Positions 1-6,008 of a stretch of 8,646 bases of DNA are shown here, one piece after another. The notes beneath the pieces were generated by a model. That model ran no database searches. It had not been told where the DNA came from and saw nothing but the letters and a program-made list of their open reading frames with translations. Both the position numbers and the translations under genes were made by a program. Within the stretch, counting starts at the first letter, position 1. Each line of letters begins with the position of its first letter. The stretch lies in contig DOOY01000267.1 in the NCBI GenBank assembly GCA_003514765.1, positions 1 to 8,646 of the forward strand. The letters run 5' to 3'. The stretch comes from Nitrosomonas sp. (GTDB lineage: Bacteria; Pseudomonadota; Gammaproteobacteria; Burkholderiales; Nitrosomonadaceae).

Positions 1-447
1 ATAGGGATAATCCTGGGCTGCCTGATCAATGCGCGCAATCAGGTCATCGACGCCTTCGCCGCGTTTATCTGCAAGGATAACGGGCATGCTGCCAAACCAG
101 CGCCGGTCCGGAATCTGGTCATAAATTGTCAACACCGGCAAATGCCTGCGTTGTCGCCACCCCAGCACTTCATAGATGGTGTAGGTATCTGCATGCGTCG
201 GTTTGACGGCAATCCAGGTATGAATACCGAGATAACCGCGCCAGCTGTAGGCGCGCGCGCCGTATACTTGTATAACGGCTTCGTGTGTCGAGACCGGATC
301 GGGTGCAATACCCACGGATGCCCGGCTGGCAGTGCGCCAGTTTCCCGAAACATCGGTCGGAATGACAGCGATACATGTGAAAACAATAAAAACCGCGGCT
401 AATAATAACCGTTGGAATAATAATCGTCGATCAAATAAAAAACGCAT
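1..447 (-). CDS. DUF3750 family membrane-anchored protein (N-terminal part, cut by window edge)
   Basis: An open frame of 149 codons runs from an ATG at 447 to the window edge with no stop, so the C-terminal part lies outside. The N-terminus is basic (MRFLFDRRLLFQR) and is followed by a hydrophobic stretch at about residues 14-29, which fits one membrane anchor or an uncleaved signal. After it come features I associate with DUF3750 proteins: GNWRTASRAS at 35-44, GIAPDP at 46-51, YSWRGYLGIHTWIAVKP at 67-83, YEVLGWR at 92-98, and a GEGVDDLIARI segment near 130-140. The function of the family is unknown. The conserved part probably faces the periplasm (inference from the N-terminal anchor). No strong Shine-Dalgarno site precedes the ATG, but there is no better in-frame start. 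The gene has the same orientation as the lytic transglycosylase gene 265 bp upstream; I see no evidence that they are co-transcribed. The family call is from recalled motifs only. Confidence 0.75.
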   Translation of the reverse strand, partial: MRFLFDRRLLFQRLLLAAVFIVFTCIAVIPTDVSGNWRTASRASVGIAPDPVSTHEAVIQVYGARAYSWRGYLGIHTWIAVKPTHADTYTIYEVLGWRQRRHLPVLTIYDQIPDRRWFGSMPVILADKRGEGVDDLIARIDQAAQDYPY

Positions 448-615
448 TTTGCTTGGAATATACTTGAAACTTAAAAGTTCGTAGCGGGAATTCAAAAACA
501 ACCATATCCGTCCAGTTTTTTAGCAATTTAACAGTTGCTGAGACGGCATAGAGAAATAAACAGCGCTGAGCGGGCGTGCGGATAAAAACTGTCAATAAAT
601 TTGGCGGGCATTCGT

Positions 616-666
616 TATCATGGCAATGATAGCAGAACCCAGGTGTAAAAGTTTCCGACTCTTACA
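616..666. repeat. Two adjacent small inverted repeats downstream of the transglycosylase gene
   Basis: Two hairpin-capable sequences sit side by side in the spacer after the minus-strand transglycosylase gene. The first is TATCAT-GGCA-ATGATA (616-631), a 6-bp stem with a 4-base loop. The second is TGTAAAAGT-TTCCG-ACTCTTACA (644-666), a 9-bp stem with one mismatch. Neither is followed by a clear T-run on the minus strand, so they are not textbook intrinsic terminators. They might still stabilise a 3' end. The rest of the 448-712 spacer shows nothing else I can support. Confidence 0.3.
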
Positions 667-712
667 TCGTCAGGTACTTTGATTGCGGCAACATGAATTT
701 TGCTTTTGTGCT

Positions 713-1609
713 TTATTCATATTCCGATAAAGCGATGACAGCATGTCTATGGACGATGTCCGGTTGATAGGGGTGCGTTGATTTTGCGTACTGCGCCTGT
801 ATTTTTTTGACATAGTTTTTTGTTTCTGTGTAGGGTGGAATGCCCTGATGTCTTTCAACCGCACCTTCACCTGCATTGTATGCGGCCACAGCCAGTGTGA
901 CGTCGCCTTTAAAAAAAGCAAGCAGCCAGCGCAGATAAGCCATGCCGCCTTTTATGTTTTCTTCGGCGTCAAAAGTGTTTTTTACCTGAAAGCGCTCGGC
1001 TGTCTCCGGGATCAGCTGCATCAGGCCTTGTGCGTTTTTGTGGGATACGGCTTGTACGTTAAATGCGGATTCAACGGTGATAATGGCCATTACCAACGCT
1101 GGGTCCAGATCATATCGGGGCGCCAGCTCCACGACGAGATCAAAATACGGCTTGTCCACAAAATCCATAAGGTCATTTTCAGCGACCGACTGCATGCATT
1201 CCGGGAGCGCCGATTCCAGCGAATCGTCCAGATAACGCATCATTTTGCCGGCATGCGCATGGCCCTGTTCAGCCGCCATGCCAAAAAGTTGCGCGGCAAT
1301 ACTGTCATTTCGAGGGACACCGCGTCCATTGGCATACATCCAGCCCAAAGCATATTGCGCTTCATCATAGCCCAGTCCGGCCGCTTCACAGTACAGTTCC
1401 GCTGCGCGGTTATAGTTTCTGGGGATGCCTTCGGCATGTTCATGCTGTTTTGCCAGTTGAACCAATTCGAACGGTATGCTGGCTTCATCTGTCAGATGCT
1501 GGAATGCCTGGTTTTTTAGTTCTGGTGAGCGATTGCTTGCTTCTGCAGTGTTTAATAAAGCAAGACTGCACATTAATATTAAAAACGAAGTCCATTTTTT
1601 TAAATGCAT
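713..1609 (-). CDS. Secreted lytic murein transglycosylase with Sel1-like repeats and SLT domain
   Basis: This 298-residue protein should cleave peptidoglycan glycan strands in the periplasm, releasing 1,6-anhydro-muropeptides. Residues 1-24 form a Sec signal peptide (basic MHLKKW, hydrophobic core, probable cleavage after AEA). Residues about 48-123 hold Sel1/TPR-like repeats (YNRAAELYCEAAGLGYDEAQ at 66-85, then GRGVPRNDSIAAQLFGMAAE), which usually mediate protein contacts. Residues about 155-275 are the SLT (lysozyme-like) domain. The likely catalytic glutamate is E180 in ITVESAFN; family motifs GLMQLIP (195-201) and AAYNAGEGAV (242-251) are present, and the helix from about 263 (TKNYVKKI) closes the fold. 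No lipobox is seen, so it is probably soluble rather than a lipoprotein. The ATG at 1609 is chosen because it begins the signal peptide; its ribosome site is weak. Family-1-like SLT is firm, the exact subfamily is not. A gene for an AmpG-type importer of its products lies at the right end of the window, but not in the same operon. Confidence 0.9.
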   Translation of the reverse strand: MHLKKWTSFLILMCSLALLNTAEASNRSPELKNQAFQHLTDEASIPFELVQLAKQHEHAEGIPRNYNRAAELYCEAAGLGYDEAQYALGWMYANGRGVPRNDSIAAQLFGMAAEQGHAHAGKMMRYLDDSLESALPECMQSVAENDLMDFVDKPYFDLVVELAPRYDLDPALVMAIITVESAFNVQAVSHKNAQGLMQLIPETAERFQVKNTFDAEENIKGGMAYLRWLLAFFKGDVTLAVAAYNAGEGAVERHQGIPPYTETKNYVKKIQAQYAKSTHPYQPDIVHRHAVIALSEYE

Positions 1610-1675
1610 AACTATCAGCTTTTTATATTGTATGAATTATTCTTTGCGACAATTTTGAACATAATTCGTAACGAT

Positions 1676-1789
1676 TTAAAATTTTTTGTAAGCAGCTTGA
1701 TTGTATGCAGCACGCACATCGGCGGTTACCGGAAGCTGCTTTGTAAGTTTTGCAGCAGTATCAAATGCCCAATTTTCCGTCTTCGGCAT
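1676..1789 (-). other. Short reading frame, possible gene remnant
   Basis: A 37-codon frame (ATG at 1789, TAA at 1676) reads with a composition more like a real protein than noise: ENWAFDTAAKLTKQLP followed by VTADVRAAYNQAAYKKF. The segment VRAAYNQAAY loosely resembles the C-terminal end of phage-type tyrosine recombinases (VxxAYNRAxYL), but the residues before it do not, so this is not an identification. Upstream, the frame stays open to a tandem TAA TAA about 13 codons back. There is no clear ribosome site. It may be the tail of a degraded gene, a small unknown gene, or chance. Confidence 0.2.
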
Positions 1790-1878
1790 GATGCATTGAG
1801 CATGAAGCTGCACAGTATTTTATTAAAGCATACTTAAATATAAGCAAGATTCGTACCCAACACAAAAACCGCTAATTA

Positions 1879-2166
1879 TCAACTAGATATTATTATTGCC
1901 CGGAGTAAAGATACAAATGTGTAAGAAATTCCGACAGCAACCATAGACCGCGCTACTTGCTGATTATAGCTCAATCCCGCATATTCCATGAATTGGCGCA
2001 AGCTCAAGTATCGGTTGATTGCCCGCATGAGGAGTTCGTAGCCGGATATAGCTGCCAAAAGGTTGTGTTTTTTAGCTTGACGGTGATTGTGTTTAGCCAA
2101 ATAATTCGCAAAAACAGGATGACGTTGAAGCGAAATCGGATTGCTGATTTTTTTACAGCGGGTCAT
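1879..2166 (-). CDS. Possible small hypothetical protein, basic with C-terminal hydrophobic segment
   Basis: This is a 95-codon frame of unknown function. The N-terminal half is strongly basic (MTRCKKISNP, then HNHRQAKKHN around residues 26-35). Near the C-terminus about 20 residues are hydrophobic (VAVGISYTFVSLL at roughly 76-88), which could be one membrane helix. Codon use is unremarkable until the end, where three consecutive rare ATA codons occur. The frame is divergent from the TPR gene, whose start is 38 bp away. Against it being a gene: no Shine-Dalgarno site precedes the ATG (the region is AT-rich), and I recognise no family. It could be a lineage-specific orphan or an accidental open frame. 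Confidence 0.33.
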   Translation of the reverse strand: MTRCKKISNPISLQRHPVFANYLAKHNHRQAKKHNLLAAISGYELLMRAINRYLSLRQFMEYAGLSYNQQVARSMVAVGISYTFVSLLRAIIISS

Positions 2167-2192
2167 TTAATTAAATTTGCTTTATCTTTTAT

Positions 2193-2198
2193 GAGGTG
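2193..2198 (+). promoter_or_regulatory. Ribosome binding site deciding the TPR gene start
   Basis: GAGGTG lies 6 bases before the ATG at 2205, with correct spacing for a Shine-Dalgarno site. It favours 2205 over the in-frame GTG at 2196, which overlaps the site itself and has no ribosome site of its own. Confidence 0.65.
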
Positions 2199-2204
2199 CT
2201 CAAA

Positions 2205-2993
2205 ATGTTGCGCTGGCAGGTTAATTTTCTTAAATATTCAGTGTTTGCATTTATCAGCATAAGCCATCCTGTTTTTGCCCGGGCCGCAACAGAAATTCTT
2301 CCTGATGAATACAAACAAAAAATAGATATCGCGGTAATACGTAACGCCGTCGACAGGCCGTCGCTGTTAGCAACGATTTCCTGGATTGCGCAACTGGCTC
2401 AAAGCACGCAGGACGCAACGGTTATGGCAGAGCTCGCCCGCTTGGAGTATGCGAATGCTGAAGTTGAGACTGAAAAAAGCAAGCGCATTGAACTTTATAA
2501 AATCTGCATTGATACCGCGGATAAAGCGCTCGCAGTGAATCCCGATGAAGTTGGCGCACTATACTGGAAGGCTATTGCAATGGGAAAACTCAGCGAAGAG
2601 ACGGGTATTTTAAATGCTTTGAGAATGACGCGCGCCATGGAGCGACTTTTTTTGCGTGTTATTGCATTAGATGAAAATTACGGTCATGCAGGCGGGCATA
2701 AAGCGCTTGGCCGGATGTACTACAAACTTCCCGGCTTTCCGATCAGTTTCGGCAGTAAAGAAAAGGCATTGTTTCATTTGAAAAGAGCTTATGAGCTGTA
2801 CCCGAATGACATTATTGTCCGGTCTTTTTACGCTGAATTGCTTTTTGACATGGGTCAAAAACACGAAGCCCGCAAACATGCTGAATTTATTCTGACAATG
2901 CCTATTGAAAAAGAAAATTACTTCAGATATCAGAGGTTTATTGAAATCGCACGCAATATTGTTAAAAAAGACAGCTTCTTAACGGCCCGCTAA
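2205..2993 (+). CDS. Periplasmic TPR protein resembling TRAP-transporter T-component (TatT-like)
   Basis: This 262-residue protein starts at the ATG at 2205, chosen for its GAGGTG ribosome site. Residues 1-27 look like a signal peptide ending near VFARA, so the product is probably periplasmic. The mature part is helical. TPR-like helices occur around 92-125 (ELYKICIDTADKALAVNP, then ALYWKAIAMGK), and a second block spans 155-230. The stretch GGHKALGRMYYKLPGFPISF (163-182), followed by SKEKALFHLKRAYELYPND, matches my memory of TatT proteins such as the one from Treponema pallidum: GG, LG, Y, LPG.P.S.G and a KA...L..A..L.P TPR. TatT forms a periplasmic partner of a TRAP substrate-binding protein. 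No TRAP permease or binding protein is in this window, so the partner is unknown. It seems monocistronic: a likely terminator follows about 26 bases after the stop. The TPR and secretion calls are fairly firm; the TatT kinship is weaker. Confidence 0.72.
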   Translation: MLRWQVNFLKYSVFAFISISHPVFARAATEILPDEYKQKIDIAVIRNAVDRPSLLATISWIAQLAQSTQDATVMAELARLEYANAEVETEKSKRIELYKICIDTADKALAVNPDEVGALYWKAIAMGKLSEETGILNALRMTRAMERLFLRVIALDENYGHAGGHKALGRMYYKLPGFPISFGSKEKALFHLKRAYELYPNDIIVRSFYAELLFDMGQKHEARKHAEFILTMPIEKENYFRYQRFIEIARNIVKKDSFLTAR

Positions 2994-3018
2994 AGATCTG
3001 CCGGAAGTCGTCCCGGAG

Positions 3019-3048
3019 ATGCGGTGCATATGCGCAGCGTTTTTGTTT
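3019..3048 (+). terminator. Likely intrinsic terminator of the TPR gene
   Basis: ATGCGGTGC-ATAT-GCGCAGCGT can fold into a 9-bp stem with one G/A mismatch and two G-T pairs. The T-run TTTTTGTTT starts at 3040, overlapping the last stem base. It lies 25 bases after the TAA of the TPR gene, as expected for a factor-independent terminator. The imperfect stem lowers certainty. Confidence 0.5.
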
Positions 3049-3228
3049 GATGAATCCCGGTTGCATATGAAAAAAATCGTTTTCAACAACTTGACAAAGG
3101 CTTCGAATCAATAGAGGGCAACGCTGCTGGAAGCATTACCTGTATTTTCTGTTTTTCGACAAACCCATGTTATAAGCTGTATCATGTTTATGATTTGTAT
3201 CACAAACAGACAGAGATCGATGTTCATC

Positions 3229-3266
3229 AAGCGCGTTTGCGCTTTTCTGTTACCCTGTAATGGGTA
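3229..3266 (+). repeat. Two tandem hairpins upstream of the GCS2 gene
   Basis: AAGCGC-GTTT-GCGCTT (3229-3244) has a perfect 6-bp stem with a tetraloop and runs into TTTTCTGTT. TACCC-TGTAAT-GGGTA (3251-3266) has a perfect 5-bp stem followed by TTTCTTTGTT. Both resemble short terminator stems on the plus strand. They lie 90-125 bases ahead of the GCS2 start. A third, smaller one, ATCAT-GTTT-ATGAT, is at 3181-3194. They could be weak terminators or part of the GCS2 leader. Confidence 0.35.
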
Positions 3267-3354
3267 TTTCTTTGTTAAGTCAAATTGTGTATTTAAGGGA
3301 TCAAGGCGGCTGTTGCAGTAATAAAAATAAAACGAAATCCTTGGAACTATTGTT

Positions 3355-4788
3355 ATGGGTAATGAAATACCATCCAGTCACTTCAAACCTGAAGATCTAA
3401 AACGATTTAATGAACGGCTGCAGCAGGAAACGAAGATAATCGACAAATGGTTTTCACAGGATAAGTTTGCATCCGAGCGAAAGATGTTTGGTTACGAACT
3501 GGAGGCCTGGCTGATCGATAAAAATTACCAGCCCGCACCCGTTAATGAACAGTTTCTGAAAGCACTGAATAATCCACTGGTCGTTCCGGAACTGGCCAGT
3601 TTCAACATTGAGCTAAACAGTCTGCCGCAACATTTGAGTGGACATGTTTTCAGTGACATGCAACAAAACCTGAACCAGATTTTCAATCTGTGCCGCCAGC
3701 AGGCGCAGCTGCTTGGTTCCGATATGCTGGCCATCGGTATTTTGCCAACCGTCAGAAAGTCCGATCTGTCTCTTCAGAATATGTCCAATTCGCCACGTTA
3801 CCAGGCGTTAAATGAACAAGTGTTACGGATGAGGCATGGGCGTCCATTGAATATCAATATTAAAGGCGACGAGCATTTATGTGTCCAACATGATGATGTA
3901 ATGATGGAAGCGGCTGCGACTTCGTTTCAACTGCATTTGCAAGTACCGCTGAGTCTGGCTGTACGTTATTACAATGCGGCTATTATTTTATCGGGTTCAA
4001 TGGTTGCGGCAACCGGCAATTCGCCGTTTTTGTTTGGTAAGCATTTATGGGCGGAAACCCGTATTCCACTGTTTGAGCAAGCGGTATCCGTTGGCGGACA
4101 TAGTACCGATGACGAAGGTGGTCTGAAGCGCGTTTTTTTTGGTACGGGGTATACACAGGATTCGTTGTTCGAGTGTTTCCAGGAAAACCTGGATCATTTT
4201 CCGGTAATTCTTCCAGTTTTGTTTGAAGATTCTCCTGACAGACTGCCGCATTTGCGACTGCATAACGGCACCATCTGGCGCTGGAACCGCCCGCTGATTG
4301 GTTTTGATGAGCAAGGCGAACCCCACCTGCGTATTGAGCACCGGGTAATTTCGGCGGGGCCGAGTGTTGTCGACACAGTGGCCAATGCAGCTTTGTTCGC
4401 AGGCGCCGTGAAAAGCCTGGTTGCATTACCGCATCCACCTGAGTTTGATTTGACTTTTAACCATGCCCGGCATAATTTTTATCAAGCGGCCCGTCTTGGA
4501 TTGGAGGCGGATCTTTATTGGTTGGGCGATCAACAAGTGGATGCGCGGTCGCATATACTGCAGCAATTGCTGCCGTTAGCACGATCCGGTCTTGAGCGGC
4601 TGGACATCAGTAGTCACGATACGCAATATTATCTGGATATTATCGATCAGCGTGTCCGGAACGGACAAACCGGCGCCAATTGGCAACAGCGCTATGCGGC
4701 AAAACACGACTATGATATGCAGGCATTGACAGCTGCTTATGCAAAGTTACAGCAAAGCGGCAAGCCGGCACATGAGTGGCCAATCTGA
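3355..4788 (+). CDS. Glutamate-cysteine ligase family 2 (GCS2) carboxylate-amine ligase
   Basis: This 477-residue cytoplasmic enzyme is expected to use ATP to join a carboxylate (typically the gamma-carboxyl of glutamate) to an amine. The true substrate is unknown. GCS2 signatures seen in order: FGYELEAWLID (45-55), whose two glutamates fit the metal/ATP-binding ExE pattern; FNIELNS (83-89); SFQLHLQV (190-197); GNSPFLFGK (221-229); HNGTIWRWNRP (303-313); and LRIEHRVISAGPSVVDTVAN (325-344). These are typical of YbdK-type ligases, although 477 residues is longer than the roughly 370 of YbdK. The ATG at 3355 has a weak GGA site 9 bases upstream. The gene is followed 130 bp later by an M14 amidohydrolase gene on the same strand, which suggests a shared pathway. 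Real gamma-glutamylcysteine synthesis (glutathione) cannot be excluded, but family membership alone does not prove it. Confidence 0.88.
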   Translation: MGNEIPSSHFKPEDLKRFNERLQQETKIIDKWFSQDKFASERKMFGYELEAWLIDKNYQPAPVNEQFLKALNNPLVVPELASFNIELNSLPQHLSGHVFSDMQQNLNQIFNLCRQQAQLLGSDMLAIGILPTVRKSDLSLQNMSNSPRYQALNEQVLRMRHGRPLNINIKGDEHLCVQHDDVMMEAAATSFQLHLQVPLSLAVRYYNAAIILSGSMVAATGNSPFLFGKHLWAETRIPLFEQAVSVGGHSTDDEGGLKRVFFGTGYTQDSLFECFQENLDHFPVILPVLFEDSPDRLPHLRLHNGTIWRWNRPLIGFDEQGEPHLRIEHRVISAGPSVVDTVANAALFAGAVKSLVALPHPPEFDLTFNHARHNFYQAARLGLEADLYWLGDQQVDARSHILQQLLPLARSGLERLDISSHDTQYYLDIIDQRVRNGQTGANWQQRYAAKHDYDMQALTAAYAKLQQSGKPAHEWPI

Positions 4789-4918
4789 TCGAACTGAGCC
4801 CGCACATCCATTGCAATTTCATTGGTATTGAACTGACAACTGATGACCGTTAATTGCATGCTATAAAATTTTATGTAATTTAAAAATACAAATACAGTGT
4901 GGTGATGTATATAAACCG

Positions 4919-6001
4919 ATGTTGACGATACGACAAGATATTCCCGAAGGCCTGCTTGATTCGCAGTCCCATGAGTTATACAAAAAGCTCGATGGGCCGA
5001 CTTTGTTTCAACTGCCAGGCCGCCGCAGACCGCCTATTTTTATTTCAGTTTTATTGCATGGCAATGAACCCGTCGGCTGGAATGCAATACGTCATATTCT
5101 GTTTCATCACCAGAACAAGGAACTGCCGCGGGCTTTGTCGCTTTTTGTAGGTAACATCCAGGCAGCCCGGTTCCAGCAAAGGCATTTGGAAGAACAACCG
5201 GATTTTAATCGTATTTGGCCGAAAAATGCTGATAGTGTTCAAGGTCTCGACGATAATGTTGGCAGCACGCCAGCGCATAATATGGCCAATCGCGTGTATG
5301 CGGAAATGGCCGCGACCGGATTATTCGCCAGCATTGACGTGCACAACAATACAGGGTTGAATCCGCACTATGCCTGTGTAAATAAGCTGGACACATCTTT
5401 TTTACACTTGGCAACGTTATTTGACCGGACAGTCATTTATTTCACCCGTCCTGAAGGTGTCCAGTCGCTTGCCTTTTCAAGGCTTGCGCCCTCGGTAACG
5501 TTGGAATGCGGACAGCCCGGCAATCCCCAAGGCGTGGCGCATGCTATTGAATACTTGACAGCATGTCTGAATTTGTCCGAGATTCCGACACACGCGGTTG
5601 CTAGACATGATATTGAATTATTCCATACTGTTGCAGTCGTACGTGTTGCGCCCGGTATTGAAGTGGGGTTCCAGGAAGATAACCTGGATCTTCGTTTAAT
5701 CGATAATATCGATCATCTAAATTTCCGGGAGCTGCCTTTCAATACGCTGATTGGCTGGCAAAAGAACCATCAGGAGCTTGCTTTGAGAACCGCCGATGAA
5801 CAAGACCAGGAAATATCCGCGCACTACTTCCATCTTGATGGAAATGCGCTCAGAATCAGCCGCCCGGTCATGCCATCGATGCTGACGCGTAATACTAAAG
5901 TTATCCATCAGGATTGCCTATGCTATCTGATGGAACGTATGACGTTGCCGGACTCAACAGTAGATTCACGCGAATCTACTGCACCCGGTTGCTTAGAGTA
6001 A
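4919..6001 (+). CDS. Succinylglutamate desuccinylase/aspartoacylase-like zinc hydrolase (M14 family)
   Basis: This 360-residue protein belongs to the AstE/AspA branch of M14 metallohydrolases, which cleave N-acyl amino acids (amide bonds). Zinc ligands are visible: H47 and E50 in LLHGNEPVGW (45-54) and H142 in IDVHNNTG (139-146). NIQAARFQQR (79-88) and DFNRIWP (95-101) are the substrate-binding Asn/Arg region, and the probable general-base glutamate is E196 in TLECGQPGN (194-202). A beta-rich C-terminal domain follows, with PFNTLIGW (273-280) and MPSMLTRNTKVIHQDCLCYLME (318-339). The ATG at 4919 fits the family N-terminus (PEGLLDS...LDGPTLFQLPG); only a weak GGTGAT lies upstream. An AT-rich palindrome ATAAAATTTTAT (4863-4874), with TATAAA inside the area, might be part of a promoter of its own. 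The last 16 or so residues, after CYLMER, look non-conserved and are encoded by a perfect hairpin (see separate entry). The substrate is unknown; the upstream GCS2 ligase is the best clue. Confidence 0.88.
   Translation: MLTIRQDIPEGLLDSQSHELYKKLDGPTLFQLPGRRRPPIFISVLLHGNEPVGWNAIRHILFHHQNKELPRALSLFVGNIQAARFQQRHLEEQPDFNRIWPKNADSVQGLDDNVGSTPAHNMANRVYAEMAATGLFASIDVHNNTGLNPHYACVNKLDTSFLHLATLFDRTVIYFTRPEGVQSLAFSRLAPSVTLECGQPGNPQGVAHAIEYLTACLNLSEIPTHAVARHDIELFHTVAVVRVAPGIEVGFQEDNLDLRLIDNIDHLNFRELPFNTLIGWQKNHQELALRTADEQDQEISAHYFHLDGNALRISRPVMPSMLTRNTKVIHQDCLCYLMERMTLPDSTVDSRESTAPGCLE
5958..5981. repeat. Perfect 10-bp inverted repeat inside the 3' end of the M14 gene
   Basis: CAGTAGATTC-ACGC-GAATCTACTG is a perfect stem of 10 with a 4-base loop. 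It lies within the last codons of the M14 gene, 20 bases before its stop, and close to the end of the convergent DUF4124-like gene (stop at 6009-6011). No T-run follows on either strand, so it is not a classical intrinsic terminator, but it may stabilise or block transcripts from both sides. Confidence 0.75.
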
Positions 6002-6008
6002 TTAGTGT

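Larger units (their letters stand above)
1610..2204. other. 595-bp stretch without a recognisable gene
   Basis: No reading frame here matches a family I know. The stretch is AT-rich near both ends. It contains two minus-strand frames described separately (1676-1789 and 1879-2166). The plus-strand frames look like noise: rich in Cys, Phe and Ile, with no ribosome site. The left end must hold the transglycosylase promoter and the right end the TPR gene promoter, but I found no convincing -35/-10 pair for either. The area could be a decayed gene or simply a long spacer. Confidence 0.4.
2994..3354. other. 361-bp spacer between the TPR and GCS2 genes
   Basis: This gap holds the likely terminator at 3019-3048 and several small inverted repeats towards the GCS2 gene. 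TTGACA at 3091-3096 is a perfect -35 hexamer, but no acceptable -10 follows at 16-18 bases. TATAAG at 3171-3176 is -10-like without a good -35. The GCS2 promoter should be in here but I cannot place it with confidence. A 33-codon frame from 3220 overlaps the hairpins and is not supported as a gene. Confidence 0.5.

Noticed and set aside
567..595. Perfect TTGACA on the minus strand upstream of the DUF3750 gene
   Set aside because: No -10-like hexamer is found at 16-18 bases; the sequence there is GC-rich (CGCTCA).
848..1519. Long plus-strand frame of 223 codons
   Set aside because: It is entirely antisense to the well-supported lytic transglycosylase gene, and its product has no recognisable domain.
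1622..1652. TTGTCG / TATAAA on the minus strand as the transglycosylase promoter
   Set aside because: The spacer is 19 bases and the start would fall within about 10 bases of the ATG, leaving no room for a ribosome site.
2141..2171. TTGCTG / TTTAAT as a promoter for the TPR gene
   Set aside because: The -35 matches only half of the consensus and the spacing is 19 bases, so it is not better than chance in an AT-rich region.
1957..2262. Plus-strand 101-codon frame running into the TPR gene start
   Set aside because: It overlaps the TPR gene in another frame, has no ribosome site and resembles no protein.
3220..3321. 33-codon plus-strand frame in the GCS2 leader
   Set aside because: It overlaps two hairpins, has no ribosome site and its product (rich in Cys and Phe) resembles no known protein.
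3983..4438. Minus-strand frame of 151 codons within the GCS2 gene
   Set aside because: Antisense to conserved GCS2 motifs; no family features.
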